Position numbers and translations under genes: made by a program. Below are positions 1 to 9,161 of a stretch of 64,000 nucleotides of DNA, piece after piece. Every line of letters begins with the position of its first letter. Within the stretch, counting starts at the first letter, position 1. The DNA comes from JBLMZI01 sp050258755 (lineage in GTDB: Bacteria; Bacillota; Syntrophomonadia; Syntrophomonadales; DTU052). The notes below the pieces were generated by a model. That model searched no databases, had not been told where the DNA came from, and saw only the letters and a list, made by a program, of their open reading frames with translations. The stretch is taken from assembly GCA_050258755.1 (NCBI GenBank), contig JBLMZI010000002.1:1-64000 (forward strand), read 5' to 3'.

Positions 1-95
1 CATGGATGCCGGGCGGAACCCGCAACCCGAAGCAAGCCGGCGAAGCATAGGCGAGGAGGCGAAGGTTTCCCATGGACCAGCTTGCCCTCCGCCGG
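1..95 (+). repeat. Structured intergenic repeat, copy 1 (right part only)
   Basis: This is the 3' part of the large hairpin element seen complete at 9768, 11455 and 25955. It carries the end of the small GGCATGGATGCC-type hairpin, the conserved segment AGGCGAGGAGGCG at about 49-61, and a right outer arm closely matching that of the 11455 copy (CCAGCTTGCCC). The left half lies outside the window. No open reading frame of note is present. Confidence 0.7.
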
Positions 96-110
96 CTGTC
101 ACTTCCAGCC

Positions 111-1043
111 TCAGTCGTAGGAAAGATCTGAATCGCTCCGAGCCTGGATTCGCTGCCGGCTTTCGGAAACCGTAAACACGATCAGCCCGGTCCAGATTAG
201 CGCAAACGAAATCAGATGGATGCGGGTGAACGGCTCGTGCCAGAGGAAAACGCCGAGCAGCAGGCCGATGGTCGGGCTAAAGTACTGCAGGAAGCCAACC
301 AGGGTCAGAGACAGCCGAAGCGCGCCGCTGGCGAACAGGAGCAGCGGGATGCCGGTGACACCCCCGGCGCCGATCAACAGCAGCACGACCGGCAGCGGTG
401 CGGAAAGAAAAGCGCCGGCGCCGATGGCATGAAGATAGGTCAAATAAACCAGCGCCGGGAGCCCAAGGATCATGGTTTCGAGGGTCAGACCCGTGGTCGC
501 GCTTGCATGAACCGTCTTCTTCAAAAGACCGTAGATGCCAAAGGTAAAGGCAAGCATCAGGGCAACCCAGGGAAGTGCACCGAAGCGGAAGGTCAGATTC
601 AAGACCCCCAGCAGTGCCAGCCCGAAGGCGGCTATCTGCCACCGGTTTAATTTTTCCTTTAAAAAAAGAATGCCGAGCAGAACGCTGAAAAGCGGGTTGA
701 TATAGTAGCCCAGGCTGGTCTCGACCACCCGGTTATTCATGACTGCCCAGATGTAGGTGAACCAGTTGAGGTTCAGAAAAAGGGCCGCGGCCGCGATGCC
801 GGTCAACCGCTTCGGAGTCCGAAAAATTTCAGTGATTTCGGTTTTGAAGCTTTGCCACTTCCCCTGAAACGCGATGAGGAAAACCATGAACCCAACACAC
901 CAGACGATCCGGTTGCATAAGACTTCCGCTGGCGGTACCGACAGCAGCAGCTTCCAATAAATCGGGAGCAATCCCCACAGGATATAGGCCGCCGAAACCG
1001 AAATGGCGGCTCGCAGTTCGTCCATTTGCCGATGCTGATTCAT
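111..1043 (-). CDS. rarD: RarD/EamA-family transporter
   Basis: The 310-residue product is a polytopic membrane protein of the drug/metabolite transporter superfamily, with about ten hydrophobic segments. The N-terminal stretch around AAYILWGLLPIYWK and the pattern SLGYYINPLFSVLLG are typical of RarD ('chloramphenicol-sensitive' protein), and the length fits the family. The substrate is unknown. I chose the ATG at 1043 because GGGAG lies seven bases upstream; the frame stays open for 35 more codons, but those extra residues do not look like a RarD N-terminus and would span the promoter. It is transcribed alone, convergent to the repeat at 1-95. Confidence 0.85.
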   Translation of the reverse strand: MNQHRQMDELRAAISVSAAYILWGLLPIYWKLLLSVPPAEVLCNRIVWCVGFMVFLIAFQGKWQSFKTEITEIFRTPKRLTGIAAAALFLNLNWFTYIWAVMNNRVVETSLGYYINPLFSVLLGILFLKEKLNRWQIAAFGLALLGVLNLTFRFGALPWVALMLAFTFGIYGLLKKTVHASATTGLTLETMILGLPALVYLTYLHAIGAGAFLSAPLPVVLLLIGAGGVTGIPLLLFASGALRLSLTLVGFLQYFSPTIGLLLGVFLWHEPFTRIHLISFALIWTGLIVFTVSESRQRIQARSDSDLSYD

Positions 1044-1073
1044 CTGAGTACTCCCGCAGGTTGGCTTTCTCTC

Positions 1074-1102
1074 ATTATAGACCCAAAGCGGGCTTGCGGT
1101 AA
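1074..1102 (-). promoter_or_regulatory. Probable sigma-A promoter of rarD
   Basis: On the minus strand a perfect -10 TATAAT occupies 1079-1074, with a weak -35 (TTACCG, 1102-1097) 17 bp upstream. It sits about 30 bp before the chosen rarD start and inside the alternative longer frame, which supports the shorter protein. Confidence 0.45.
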
Positions 1103-1183
1103 GGAAATCAGACTGGTTTGATCCCATAAGAAATGTGATGTAGCTCATCGAAACCAGTGGCCCGGTCTCCCGAAACGGCGGGC

Positions 1184-2029
1184 CTATCCTTCAAGCCTGC
1201 CAAGCCAGTCCAGGACCGCTTGTCCCAGCGCGGCCTCACGCCCATTATAGAAATGGTCCGCACCGGCAATTTCGACCAGCGAACAGGCGCCCGGCAAGGC
1301 CGCATTGGCCTGGATCGAGCGCATCAATTCCGGGCTCACCGGATCGAAGTCCCGCTCCCCGCGCACGACCAGCATTGGATAATGCGCATTGGCAGCCAAC
1401 TTCACAACATCAGCCGGTGTATCCGGGCTGTAGTAATCAAGTACCATGCCGGTCGAAAGAATCCAGGGCATGGTATTCCGGCCCTTTACAATCGAAAGTT
1501 GATCATAGACCCCGAGTTCCGCAAGTTCCTTCGCTTTCGCGAGCAGGCGTTCATACGGGCTGTCGCCGACCAAATAACGCAGCATTCGGTCAAACGAGGG
1601 CGGCGGGCTGAGCAGTACCGCACCTTCAGCCGCCGGCAGCTTTAATGCGTTCATGGCATAAAGTATCTTGGGAACCGACTGGCTGTGCGCCGCCAAAATT
1701 ATTTTTCGATAGCCGCGTTCTTCGAGGAACCGAACCAATCCGGCCACGTCGTGAACACAATCAATAAACCGGTCCCGGATCAATCCGATGACCGGCTTTT
1801 TGTCGCCGTCCGGGGCCGAACCGAAGTCATGGCCGCGGTGATTGGCACTGAAACAAGTATAGCCGTTTGAGGCTAGAATTTCGGGGAGAAAGCCACCCAT
1901 GCCGGTGTAGAAATTCATCGCCGCACCGGGCAGCAGGATCATCGCCGGGCGCTCCGGGTCCCCTTCGAAAAGTGCGCCATGGAGCGTGACACCATCTTCG
2001 GTCAGTACGCTGCACAATTCGGATTTCAC
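1184..2029 (-). CDS. Alpha/beta-hydrolase (S33/lysophospholipase-like)
   Basis: The 281-residue cytoplasmic protein has an alpha/beta-hydrolase fold. The oxyanion region is LLPGAAMNFY, a strand is followed by ANHRGHDFG, and the nucleophile elbow is AHSQS, a variant of GxSxG with both glycines replaced. Late in the protein GERDFD and AGADHFYNG supply the likely Asp and His of the triad. The start is GTG with AAGGGGAG eight bases upstream. The substrate cannot be predicted. The divergent elbow might indicate an esterase, thioesterase or peptidase. It lies 35 bp downstream of the histidine-kinase gene on the same strand, so the two may be cotranscribed. Confidence 0.75.
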   Translation of the reverse strand: MKSELCSVLTEDGVTLHGALFEGDPERPAMILLPGAAMNFYTGMGGFLPEILASNGYTCFSANHRGHDFGSAPDGDKKPVIGLIRDRFIDCVHDVAGLVRFLEERGYRKIILAAHSQSVPKILYAMNALKLPAAEGAVLLSPPPSFDRMLRYLVGDSPYERLLAKAKELAELGVYDQLSIVKGRNTMPWILSTGMVLDYYSPDTPADVVKLAANAHYPMLVVRGERDFDPVSPELMRSIQANAALPGACSLVEIAGADHFYNGREAALGQAVLDWLGRLEG

Positions 2030-2064
2030 GCTTTGCTCTCCCCTTCGCAGCCCTCAGTCTTCGT

Positions 2065-4140
2065 TCATTCTAACGTAAAATAGAAAGTTGTGCCCTTTTG
2101 GGGTTCGCTCTCCGCCCAGATCGACCCGCCATGCCGCTTGATAATCCGGTCAACCACCGAAAGACCAATCCCGCTGCCGCCGAACTCCTCTTCAGTGTGC
2201 AGCCGCTGAAACGGTTTGAACAGCCGGGCCGCATACCGCATGTCAAACCCGGCCCCGTTGTCCCGGATATAGAACACCCTGCCGTCCGCCCGGTCTTGGA
2301 CACCAAACGCGATGACTGGCTCAGCCTGCATCCGGGTATACTTCCAGGCGTTGCCGATCAGGTTTTCCAGCGCGTTCGTCATCAAACGCCGGTCCGCGGT
2401 CACCTTCAGACTAGGCTCAATCACAACCTCTACCTTTCTTTCCGGCTCGGCCTCCTGCAGACTCCCGAGAATCTGCCGGGCAATTTCCCCCAGATCCAAT
2501 TTTTCAAGCATCACATCGGTATTGGTCATCCGCGAAAGCATGAGCAGACCATCCATCATTCCGGTCTGCCGTTCAGCGGCTTCTTTCATCCGTTCCAGCA
2601 GGTGGCGTCCTTCCGGCCCCAATCTTTCGCCATACTCTTCAACCAGTATTTCACCGAATCCGAGCAGATGCCGGCTTGGCGCCCGCAGGTCGTGTGCGAC
2701 CGAATAGATAAATGACTGCAGTTCTTGGGTCCGCTCCTCGACCCGGCGTTCCAGGGTCGCCGTCAGGCAGGCAATCTCCTCCTCCTGCCGCTTGCGCTCG
2801 GTAATGTCCTCCACCATGCAGTGAACCCCGACCGGATTCCCATGCGGATCAAGTGATAACCGCAAATAGAGCCGGGCATCGATCTGATGGCCATCGCGGA
2901 TCCGAAAACGGGTTTCCGTCACCAGCGGTCTATCGCTCTGCAGCAAGTTTTGAATCATATCCTCCCGCTTTTCCGGGTCAATGTATAGCTGTTCGCCGAT
3001 ATCGCTGTACGTATTCATGACTTCTTCCGGGGAATCGTAGCCGAGCATATGCGCAAAAGCCGGGTTGACCTCAACGAAGCGTCCGTCGAAGTTCGATTCG
3101 AACAGACCCAGCACCGCGTCCCGATACAGGCTTCGGTAGCGTTCCTCACTCTTGATCAGATCCTCTTCGGCCTGTTTCTGCTCGGTAATATCCTCGATCA
3201 GCACCACAAAATAGCCCGGCGCCGCCTTTTCTTCCTTGCGCACCAGCATCGTGGATATCTTTGCCCAGATGACGCGTCCATCTTTCCGGACATAGCGCTT
3301 TACCATCACTGCGCTGCGGGTTGAACTCCCGACTGCGATTCGGAAACGCCGGTATTCGTCCTCAACGTCATCAGGATGGGTAACATTGGTCCAATGGATC
3401 TGAAGCAGTTCGTCCGCCGAATACCCTAGAATATCGCACAGCTTGTGATTCACCAGCAAAAAGCGCCCGTCCGCGCCGCACAGCGCGGCACCGACCAGCG
3501 GCAGCTCGAAAAATTGACGAAAACGGTCTTCGCTTGCCCGGAGCGTCTCCTCCGCACGCCGGTGTGCCAGCCGGTTTGCGATCAGTTTCCCCAGCAGCGC
3601 GGTAGCGGCGGGAAAAGCGATGATGACAGGCAGTCCCAGCAGCTTGAAGGCATCCTTCGCAAGACTGCTTGGCAGGGTCAGCATCAGGGTCAGCATCACG
3701 CTATGAACGACCAGTCCGAAGCCAAATAGTTCAGTAAAAGTGATCTGCTGAAGCTCGCCGGTCCGGTACCGGCGCCAGAGCATGCCAATGATTGCAGAAG
3801 AAAAGATGGTGGAAAGACCCATCCAGATTCCGGCGCCGCCCAGACAAACGCGGTAGGCTGCCGTCATCAGAATGGCCAGAAAGGTTGGCAGCGGGCCGAA
3901 GAACAGCCCTGAAATACTGAGGAGTACGGTCCGGGCGTCAAACCAGACACCCGGTGCCATCGTCCACGGGTTCATCATCACAACAATGCCAATGATCCCC
4001 AGGAGAATGCCACTCAAAAATTTTTGCCACACCGTCAGCGAATCCCTGCGCCGGAGTGCCAATGCGTCATAAACCATGCCCAATGCCAGCAAGAGTGAAA
4101 TGTTCACGATAAGTCCTGCGACCATGGAGTTTGACGTCAC
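2065..4140 (-). CDS. Membrane sensor histidine kinase (5TM-PAS-PAS-HisKA-HATPase)
   Basis: The 691-residue product starts with about 190 residues of hydrophobic helices resembling the LytS-type 5TM sensor module (NPWTMAPGVWFDARTVLLSISGLFFG). Two PAS domains follow, at about 205-320 and 330-450. The phosphoacceptor region is SVAHDLRAP and the ATPase domain has DNGAGFDM and GSGIGLSVV. HisKA and HATPase closely resemble those of the 1128-residue kinase at 17110, so both belong to the phytochrome-like kinase subfamily. GTG at 4140 has AGGGTGG seven bases upstream; an in-frame ATG lies five codons later. No response regulator is adjacent, so it is an orphan kinase here. The signal is unknown. Confidence 0.85.
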   Translation of the reverse strand: MTSNSMVAGLIVNISLLLALGMVYDALALRRRDSLTVWQKFLSGILLGIIGIVVMMNPWTMAPGVWFDARTVLLSISGLFFGPLPTFLAILMTAAYRVCLGGAGIWMGLSTIFSSAIIGMLWRRYRTGELQQITFTELFGFGLVVHSVMLTLMLTLPSSLAKDAFKLLGLPVIIAFPAATALLGKLIANRLAHRRAEETLRASEDRFRQFFELPLVGAALCGADGRFLLVNHKLCDILGYSADELLQIHWTNVTHPDDVEDEYRRFRIAVGSSTRSAVMVKRYVRKDGRVIWAKISTMLVRKEEKAAPGYFVVLIEDITEQKQAEEDLIKSEERYRSLYRDAVLGLFESNFDGRFVEVNPAFAHMLGYDSPEEVMNTYSDIGEQLYIDPEKREDMIQNLLQSDRPLVTETRFRIRDGHQIDARLYLRLSLDPHGNPVGVHCMVEDITERKRQEEEIACLTATLERRVEERTQELQSFIYSVAHDLRAPSRHLLGFGEILVEEYGERLGPEGRHLLERMKEAAERQTGMMDGLLMLSRMTNTDVMLEKLDLGEIARQILGSLQEAEPERKVEVVIEPSLKVTADRRLMTNALENLIGNAWKYTRMQAEPVIAFGVQDRADGRVFYIRDNGAGFDMRYAARLFKPFQRLHTEEEFGGSGIGLSVVDRIIKRHGGSIWAESEPQKGTTFYFTLE

Positions 4141-4383
4141 ATCCGCACCACCCTTTCGGCGTACACCGACGGTTTTTGAACTCGGCTATTCAGACCTTAA
4201 CGTTATCAATTTTATCATATTTTCAAGCCTTTCGCCCAGCCGTCAACCGGATCGTTTCACCCCTTTACGCGAATTTACCAGGCCATTTGAAGCCGTAAAA
4301 AAGCCTTTCTAAGGGTACAAGATCCTTCGCAATGGACATACTAAATAAAACAAATCCAACCGAAAGAGGGGTTCTTCAACACC

Positions 4384-5232
4384 ATGATTCATTCCATTTT
4401 TTTTCCCAAACTGCGGCGTTTCGCGGCGTTGACCGCCGGTGCCTCCCTGCTGGCCGGTCTTTTCTTCCTTCCCGGCTGCAGCACGTCCAGCACCAAAGCC
4501 CCGAAAAAGCCCCTGAAAAAGGCATTGCCCGTTTCCGAGCTGGCCGTGCTCTATTTCTCCGATGACACCTATTCCAAGCTAATGCCGGAAACGCGCACCG
4601 TTTCCGTTCGAAGCGGCGATCTTCCCGCGGTAGTCATTCAGGAACTGATGCACGGCCCGCGCAGCACCCAACTCAAGCCAACTCTGCCAAAAGAAGCCCG
4701 GCTGCGTGCCATAACCGTCAGAAACCGGGTGGCCCGTCCCGATTTTTCGGCAGCCATCCGCAACCGTCCGGTCGGAGCCGCCTACGCCGGCACCGCTGAT
4801 GTCGAGCGCATGATGGTGTACTCGATCGTGAACACCCTTGGACGGGTTCCCGGCATTGACAAGGTGCAGATCCTGATCGAAGGACGGCAGACCGAAACCC
4901 TGCTGGGCAATATCGACATTTCCCGGCCGCTGTCTCCAGATCCGAAACTGATTTCCCAGCGGTCCGCGCCGGCAGTGCCCGAAGTTCAAACGCCAGCGAA
5001 AAAGCCTGTTACACCAGGCATTATCACACCCGCCCAGCCGAGCACCGGAAACACAGTGCGGGGTTCCGTGAAGCAGCAGCCGAGATCTTCCGCACAAACC
5101 CCGCCGACCGGTTCCCAGGAAAGCCCTTCCGCCGGAAACCAGCCGGAAAAGAACAATACCGGCGAGAAAGTCCCTGCTTCACCAGCTCCGGCGAAAAAGA
5201 CCGCGCCCAACCTGGATGCGGCCTTTCAATAG
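4384..5232 (+). CDS. GerMN-domain lipoprotein
   Basis: The 282-residue product starts with a lipoprotein signal peptide ending LFFLPGC, so it is probably exported and lipid-anchored. The GerMN domain (about 50-185) contains AVLYFSDD, VVIQELMHGP and MMVYSIVNTLGRVPGIDKVQILIEG, as in GerM and related sporulation/germination proteins. The last 90 residues are a low-complexity Pro/Ala/Lys/Gln tail, possibly a wall-spanning spacer. A GAGGGG site lies 12 bases before the ATG, somewhat far. It is the main hint of an endospore-forming lineage, although GerMN also occurs in non-spore proteins. Confidence 0.8.
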   Translation: MIHSIFFPKLRRFAALTAGASLLAGLFFLPGCSTSSTKAPKKPLKKALPVSELAVLYFSDDTYSKLMPETRTVSVRSGDLPAVVIQELMHGPRSTQLKPTLPKEARLRAITVRNRVARPDFSAAIRNRPVGAAYAGTADVERMMVYSIVNTLGRVPGIDKVQILIEGRQTETLLGNIDISRPLSPDPKLISQRSAPAVPEVQTPAKKPVTPGIITPAQPSTGNTVRGSVKQQPRSSAQTPPTGSQESPSAGNQPEKNNTGEKVPASPAPAKKTAPNLDAAFQ

Positions 5233-5263
5233 ACCGCCGCGTTCCGGCTTTACAGCAAAAGCG

Positions 5264-5291
5264 GACCCGGGCCTAATGGTCCGGGTCTTTT
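5264..5291 (+). terminator. Intrinsic terminator after the GerMN gene
   Basis: GACCCGGGCC and GGTCCGGGTC pair (one G-T) around a TAAT loop, followed by TTTTC. It lies 31 bp past the stop codon. Confidence 0.75.
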
Positions 5292-5390
5292 CGGGTTCGC
5301 GTCGAGGCGTCCGGTTGCCCGGATCTCCATAAAATGTCATACTAATGACAAGGGGATTCCGGTTTTCAAGGGAAAGGGGCGTGACGTCAC

Positions 5391-5558
5391 ATGATTACGA
5401 TTCAGGTGGACGAAAAGGACGCGGCCGTCCTCAAGGAAACACTGACCAAGTACCTGACGGAATTGAAACGGGAAATCGCGCGGACAGAAAAGAAAGACTT
5501 TCTGGAAAACCTTCGGGCCGAAGAAAGCGTCATGAAAAAGCTGTTGGAACAACTCTAA
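5391..5558 (+). CDS. Small acidic/basic helical protein, 55 aa
   Basis: A 55-codon frame starts at ATG and runs to TAA just before a strong terminator. The product is highly charged (LKETLTKYLTELKREI, LENLRAEESVMKKLLEQL) with heptad-like leucines and is probably all helical or a short coiled coil. GGAAAGGGG lies about 11 bases upstream. Its position between two terminators, as a monocistronic unit, supports it being a real gene. I do not recognise a named family; small clostridial proteins of this type are usually annotated as hypothetical. Confidence 0.65.
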   Translation: MITIQVDEKDAAVLKETLTKYLTELKREIARTEKKDFLENLRAEESVMKKLLEQL

Positions 5559-5571
5559 ACAAGCCCTTTGG

Positions 5572-5598
5572 ACGGGGAGCATCGGCTCCCCGTTTTTA
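5572..5598 (+). terminator. Intrinsic terminator after the 55-aa gene
   Basis: Perfect 9-bp stem ACGGGGAGC/GCTCCCCGT with an ATCG loop and a TTTTATT tail, 13 bp past the stop. Confidence 0.85.
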
Positions 5599-5626
5599 TT
5601 GAATGACCTGTCGGTTTTGATAGAAT
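5599..5626 (+). promoter_or_regulatory. Probable sigma-A promoter of the YheT-like gene
   Basis: TTGAAT (5599-5604), a 16-bp spacer and TAGAAT (5621-5626) precede the next gene by about 40 bp. The -35 overlaps the U-tract of the preceding terminator. Confidence 0.5.
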
Positions 5627-5668
5627 AAAGAGTAATCGAACAATTTTAGCAGCGCATAGGAGCATAAA

Positions 5669-6646
5669 ATGCCCATCATTTCCGCGTCGAACTTTACTCC
5701 GAAATGGCCCCTGAAAGCCGCCCATCTGCAAACCGTACTCCCGACTCTCTTTCGGGTGGTCGACGGCGTTGATTATTTCCGGGAGCGGATCACCACCGCA
5801 GACGATGACTTTATCGATCTGGACTTCAGCCTGGCCCGGCCCGGGCAGCCTGGCCGAGCAGCCGCAATCCTGTGTCACGGACTCGAAGGCAGTGCCGATC
5901 GGGCGTACATGCGGGGCATGGCCCGGTCCCTGAACCGGCGCGGGATCGATGCCATCGCGTACAACTACCGCGGCTGCAGCGGCGAAACCAATCGGAATCC
6001 GCGCTTTTACACTGCGGGCGCGACCGATGATCTGGCCGAAGTCCTTGCGGCAATTCGCCGGGATCGCGGCTATTCGTCCCTTTTCCTGGTTGGTTTCAGC
6101 CTCGGCGGCAATCTGGTCCTGAAATACCTTGGGGAGCGGGGAGTAGCGCTTGAATCCGATGTGAAAGGCGGCGCGGCGATTTCAGTGCCCTGTGACCTTG
6201 CCTCCTCAGCCGTTGAAATTCACAAGCCTAAAAACATGCTCTATCACAAACGCTTCCTCCGTATGTTGTTTGAGAAAGTGCGTTCAAAAAAAGACCGGCA
6301 TCCCTGGTTTCGGGACATTGATCTGAGCGCGATTCGCACCTTGAACGATTTTGACAACCGGGTTACCGCGCCGCTGCACGGTTTTCGGGATGCAGCCGAT
6401 TACTGGCGCCAGTCCTCGTGCGGCCAATTTCTCCCGGCAATCACTGTTCCAGCCCTGGTCATAAACGCTGCCGACGATCCGATTCTGGGTCAGGCCTGCT
6501 ACCCTTTCGAAGCGGCCCGGGACAACCCCACGCTGTTCCTGGAAATACCCCATTGGGGAGGGCATGTTGGCTTTGCCGGGCAACTGCGGGATTCTGAATA
6601 CTGGCACGAAAGCCGTACCGCCGAATTTCTCGCCGCATTAGTCTGA
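5669..6646 (+). CDS. yheT: YheT-family alpha/beta-hydrolase
   Basis: The 325-residue cytoplasmic protein matches the YheT/ABHD1-3 hydrolase family (COG0429-type). It has the N-terminal hallmark KAAHLQTVLPTLFR, the oxyanion region ILCHGLEGSADRAYMR, YNYRGCSGE, and the nucleophile elbow GFSLGGN. Asp (NAADDPI) and His (WGGHVGF) complete the triad. Members act as esterases on poorly defined substrates. The ATG has GGAG seven bases upstream. It is transcribed alone from the promoter at 5599. Confidence 0.85.
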   Translation: MPIISASNFTPKWPLKAAHLQTVLPTLFRVVDGVDYFRERITTADDDFIDLDFSLARPGQPGRAAAILCHGLEGSADRAYMRGMARSLNRRGIDAIAYNYRGCSGETNRNPRFYTAGATDDLAEVLAAIRRDRGYSSLFLVGFSLGGNLVLKYLGERGVALESDVKGGAAISVPCDLASSAVEIHKPKNMLYHKRFLRMLFEKVRSKKDRHPWFRDIDLSAIRTLNDFDNRVTAPLHGFRDAADYWRQSSCGQFLPAITVPALVINAADDPILGQACYPFEAARDNPTLFLEIPHWGGHVGFAGQLRDSEYWHESRTAEFLAALV

Positions 6647-6760
6647 TGGTGTAACAATTTGTCTATAAATCTGAATAGAATGTTTACACTTTGAAAATAT
6701 GCCGGAGAAAACTGCCCCCGATAATGAGTACAACAAAATCATTAACGGGAGGTCATTCTC

Positions 6761-7438
6761 ATGCTAAAAAAATTGACCAGCCTCATGGTAATCTCGACCC
6801 TGTTCGTCGGCATCCTGGCCCTGCCGGCCTTGGCCGAAGACAACACCGCAGCCGCCGCTGCCACTGCGGCAGCCACCACCGCGACAGCTTCCACCAGTGA
6901 CACCGTTACGGCGACCCCGGCAGCACCCTCAACCCCGGCATCGGCTTCCACGACCGCTGATACGGTGGTGGTTACACCCCCGGCGACTGCCACAACCACT
7001 GATACAGTGAAAGTCACGCCCCCGGCCGTCGGCGAAACCCCGAGTGACACCGAACTAAAAGCCATGTCCGGCTCCGCCCGCGCCCGGGTGCTGGCCAAGC
7101 TCCGCGAAGTCAGAGCTGACCAGGTTAGAGTCAACCAGCTGGAAAGACAGCTCTTCCTCGCCCGCCTTGCCCTGGCGAAGTCCAAAGCCGACCTGAGAGC
7201 TGAGGTGGTAAAGGCTCGTGTTCAGGCAAAACCTGCGGTCCAACAGCAGCAGATTCAAAAACTGCAGGCGAAAAAGCAGCAGATCAAGAATAAAATTCAG
7301 ACCAAACGCGCCCAGATCTCGCAGAAGCGAGCCCAGCAGCCCGGCAATCGCACCGGCCAGACCAATGGTGTTCCGGCAGGCCAGGCCCCTGTGGCGCCTC
7401 AGGTTCCCGCAGCCCCTCAACCAGCTGCAGGAAATTAG
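6761..7438 (+). CDS. Secreted Ala/Thr-rich protein with basic coiled-coil tail
   Basis: The 225-residue product has a classical signal peptide (MLKKLTSLMVISTLFVGILALPALA, likely cleaved after ALA). Residues 28-90 are low-complexity Ala/Thr/Val with repeats such as TADTVVVTPPAT and TDTVKVTPPAV. The second half is helical and rich in Lys/Arg/Gln (IQKLQAKKQQIKNKIQTK), ending in a Pro/Ala/Gln tail. I recognise no family. GGGAGG lies before the ATG, and a terminator follows. It could be a wall-associated protein whose basic tail binds teichoic acids or nucleic acid, but that is speculation. Confidence 0.7.
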   Translation: MLKKLTSLMVISTLFVGILALPALAEDNTAAAAATAAATTATASTSDTVTATPAAPSTPASASTTADTVVVTPPATATTTDTVKVTPPAVGETPSDTELKAMSGSARARVLAKLREVRADQVRVNQLERQLFLARLALAKSKADLRAEVVKARVQAKPAVQQQQIQKLQAKKQQIKNKIQTKRAQISQKRAQQPGNRTGQTNGVPAGQAPVAPQVPAAPQPAAGN

Positions 7439-7449
7439 GCATTAAACGT

Positions 7450-7479
7450 GCAGACCCGGCTGATCCCGGCCGGGTCTGC
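7450..7479 (+). terminator. Intrinsic terminator
   Basis: Perfect 11-bp stem GCAGACCCGGC/GCCGGGTCTGC, with a modest TTGGTT tail, 11 bp after the secreted-protein gene. Confidence 0.65.
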
Positions 7480-7506
7480 TTGGTTCATCAAATACAGCGT
7501 TGAGGC

Positions 7507-7539
7507 AAAACGGCCGCCCTTTCCGGGCGGCCGTTTCTT
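7507..7539 (-). terminator. Terminator between convergent genes
   Basis: AAAACGGCCGCCC pairs with GGGCGGCCGTTT, with T-runs on both strands. It lies 28 bp past the lipase stop and probably ends that gene; it may also back up the plus-strand terminator. Confidence 0.7.
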
Positions 7540-7567
7540 CTGTGCGAAATCTGATAGGGTTATGGTT

Positions 7568-8881
7568 CTAGTTGTTGAGCGCGCCCTGCATGGCCGCGAT
7601 ATCCTTATAGAATCCAGTGACCGACCAGAGGGTCGTAGCACCGATGATATCGGAGTGATCCCAGCTTTCCCACACGCCCATGTAGTTCCATTTGCCGATC
7701 TGCGGCACCCCACTGTAGCGGACAATCTGGTCCGGGGAACCCAGCGTCGGGCCATCCTGGGAAATTGTATTCACAACCCCGTCGTTTTTCCACCAGCTGC
7801 TGTTGATCGGAACCTTGCCGGGGGCGTTGGTGGTGTACGAACCCATGTGGAAGCCAAAAGCGGTCCAGATTGGCGCCATGCTGACTTCGGGCACTTCGTA
7901 ACCGGTGAAAATCTCTGCAAAGGTGGCTTCCGTCGCAAATGAGAAGTAGTAAACGTCGGGCTGCGCTGTCGCCCAGCTGTTAAACCGCTTGGCGCCTTCA
8001 GGCGCGCCGTCTGTGTTAGCCAGGTCACCAGTGCCCCAGACACTGCTGCTCCAAACCCGGTTGACATAAGACGAATTCGATTCGCCCGCCCGTTTGGTCA
8101 AGCCCCATTGATCAAGCTTGAAGTCATAGTCGATCAAGCCGAGCGAGCCGCCGTTTAAGCCAACCATTGCGGCAACGATCTGTTGGAACCAGGGCACGCC
8201 ATTTAAGCCATTCGCCAGGGTCGTGCCATCATGCGGGCTGGAGATGGTGACACAGCTGGCTACCCAGGACTTGCCTCCTTCAAACAGCGGGGACATCGGC
8301 GCCGCTTCCGGATGCAGCAGGTGGTATTCAATCTCCTGGTCGCTGCCTTGTTCCAGCAGGGCAATCAGGCCGCGTGCGGTGGGTCCGCCCATGCTGTGGT
8401 TGACCAGGTGAACTTTATTGATCTTGCCGGTTGCCGGATTGATATCACCCCACTGCGGATAAAGCCCGCCGCGGATATACTGGCTGGTGGGCAGCGGCTC
8501 GGTGGAACCGGCCCGGTAGTCGCGGCCATAGCGTGAATGACCGTAAAACGCAGCGTGTGCGGCACCGTAGTCGACGCGGGTGCCTTTAATCTGGGCATAC
8601 AGTTCGCAGGCGCGGTCGTAATAACTGGAAACCGGGCCAACGGCCGAGGTATAAGCCGGATACCCTGCATTGCGAAGTTCCTGCTGAAGGTCGGTAAACC
8701 CGCCCCAGTATTTAAAGCCCAACAGCTCATCCCGACCCCACGTGCCCAGGCCACCGGTCAAAACGATCGGGTAGCTGTTCAAGCGCGGCGTTGCCGCCTG
8801 TGCTTTGGGTGGCTCCATCACCACAACCAACGTCAGCACAACCGCAAGAACCAACAACATGGATATCAAGCGTTTACTCAT
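7568..8881 (-). CDS. Secreted triacylglycerol lipase, family I.5
   Basis: The 437-residue preprotein has a signal peptide (MSKRLISMLLVLAVVLTLVV..., cleavage near AQA-A) and closely resembles the Geobacillus L1/T1 lipases. Recognisable parts are the N-terminal LGFKYWGG, the nucleophile elbow NHSMGG, the Asp in WKNDGVVNT and the His in WDHSDIIG. The zinc ligands of this family also appear conserved: Asp in SSYYDRACE, two His in AAHAAFYGH and Asp in YDFKLDQWGL. It should hydrolyse long-chain acylglycerols outside the cell. The ATG at 8881 has GGAAGG nine bases upstream; 30 further upstream codons do not resemble lipase or signal sequence. An AT-rich stretch upstream (8940-9060) probably holds the promoter, but I could not assign it. 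Confidence 0.9.
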   Translation of the reverse strand: MSKRLISMLLVLAVVLTLVVVMEPPKAQAATPRLNSYPIVLTGGLGTWGRDELLGFKYWGGFTDLQQELRNAGYPAYTSAVGPVSSYYDRACELYAQIKGTRVDYGAAHAAFYGHSRYGRDYRAGSTEPLPTSQYIRGGLYPQWGDINPATGKINKVHLVNHSMGGPTARGLIALLEQGSDQEIEYHLLHPEAAPMSPLFEGGKSWVASCVTISSPHDGTTLANGLNGVPWFQQIVAAMVGLNGGSLGLIDYDFKLDQWGLTKRAGESNSSYVNRVWSSSVWGTGDLANTDGAPEGAKRFNSWATAQPDVYYFSFATEATFAEIFTGYEVPEVSMAPIWTAFGFHMGSYTTNAPGKVPINSSWWKNDGVVNTISQDGPTLGSPDQIVRYSGVPQIGKWNYMGVWESWDHSDIIGATTLWSVTGFYKDIAAMQGALNN

Positions 8882-9131
8882 CACCTTGCACCTTCCCTTT
8901 CCTGCCGCTCGACACTGTCTCCCCGGAATTGAGCGGCCTAAATATTTTGAGTATTTTAGCAATTGTAGCAAGGTGAATTAAAATTCAGGTAAACCAAACC
9001 TAAATTTTCGTTTAGATTTCAATAAAATTGATCGAATTCGCTATAACAATTCATCATTTTTGGGAAATATTATTCGAAGGGATTGGTTTTTGGCAGGATC
9101 GTATCCGTTTCCCCGGCTTTTATAGACATGC

Positions 9132-9161
9132 AAAAACCCGGCTGTGCCAGCCGGGTTTTTT
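9132..9161. terminator. Bidirectional terminator
   Basis: AAAAACCCGGCT/AGCCGGGTTTTTT is a strong stem with A/T tracts on both sides. On the minus strand it overlaps the stop codon of the zinc-ribbon gene. Confidence 0.8.
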